A DNA stretch of 5,150 nt, taken from positions 1 through 5,150 of the forward strand of contig PKSW01000365.1 in the NCBI GenBank assembly GCA_002869465.1. The letters run 5' to 3'. The stretch is from Marinilabiliales bacterium. GTDB taxonomy: Bacteria; Bacteroidota; Bacteroidia; Bacteroidales; F082. This document shows positions 5,093 through 5,150 of the stretch, in pieces. Position numbers and translations under genes: made by a program. Every line of letters starts with the position of its first letter. The stretch's first letter is position 1. The notes under the pieces are model-generated. The model worked only from the letters and a program-made list of their open reading frames with translations. It was not told the origin of the DNA and did not search any database.

Positions 5093-5150
5093 TATTAAAT
5101 GTTATCAATTATACCCCCCCACGCATAACTATAATGAAGTATTAATTGTA

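Larger units (their letters stand above)
4676..5150. other. Intergenic region downstream of pirin gene
   Basis: No gene is supported in these 475 bases on either strand; open frames are a few dozen codons at most. The region contains an imperfect inverted repeat (4765-4826), repeat copy B with a terminator (4861-4940), a tRNA-end-like segment (4929-4944), a promoter-like sequence with an overlapping dyad (5051-5092), and a run of seven C (5114-5120). Confidence 0.7.

Overview
The window looks like chromosomal DNA from a Bacteroidota-type bacterium. It is AT-rich, most genes have A/T-rich leaders with no Shine-Dalgarno sequence, there are TAnnTTTG-type promoter candidates in the gaps, and the protein families (class III cyclase, small HD protein, long pirin variant) fit. 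This is an inference from composition and recalled families; no database was searched. All supported genes lie on the + strand.

Left part (1-3351) is a tightly packed run of five genes that looks like one operon. They are: the C-terminal end of a class III adenylate/guanylate cyclase (cut by the window edge); a 446-aa FAD-dependent oxidoreductase of the geranylgeranyl-reductase type with a Cys-rich N-terminal motif; a 120-aa stand-alone cyclic-nucleotide-binding domain protein with no DNA-binding domain; a 202-aa HD-domain phosphohydrolase; and a probable SRPBCC/START-like protein with an unusual GTG start behind a perfect Shine-Dalgarno sequence. A cyclase (cNMP source), a free cNMP sensor, a possible HD phosphodiesterase and a flavin oxidoreductase in one transcription unit suggest a cNMP-controlled redox or lipid-modifying pathway that I cannot match to a characterised system. 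This is the most interesting part of the window.

Middle part (3352-3658) is non-coding. It carries a terminator hairpin in a module that recurs downstream of the next gene, followed by a TAnnTTTG promoter candidate. The gene at 3659-4675 encodes a 338-aa pirin-family cupin protein with the complete metal-binding residue set.

Right part (4676-5150) is non-coding. It holds a long imperfect inverted repeat, the second copy of the module with a perfect 10-bp terminator stem, a segment resembling the 3' end of a minus-strand tRNA, a promoter-like sequence overlapping a dyad, and a C7 tract. The two modules flank the pirin gene as direct repeats. They may be remnants of tRNA 3'-end attachment sites, so the pirin unit may have been inserted as a small block.
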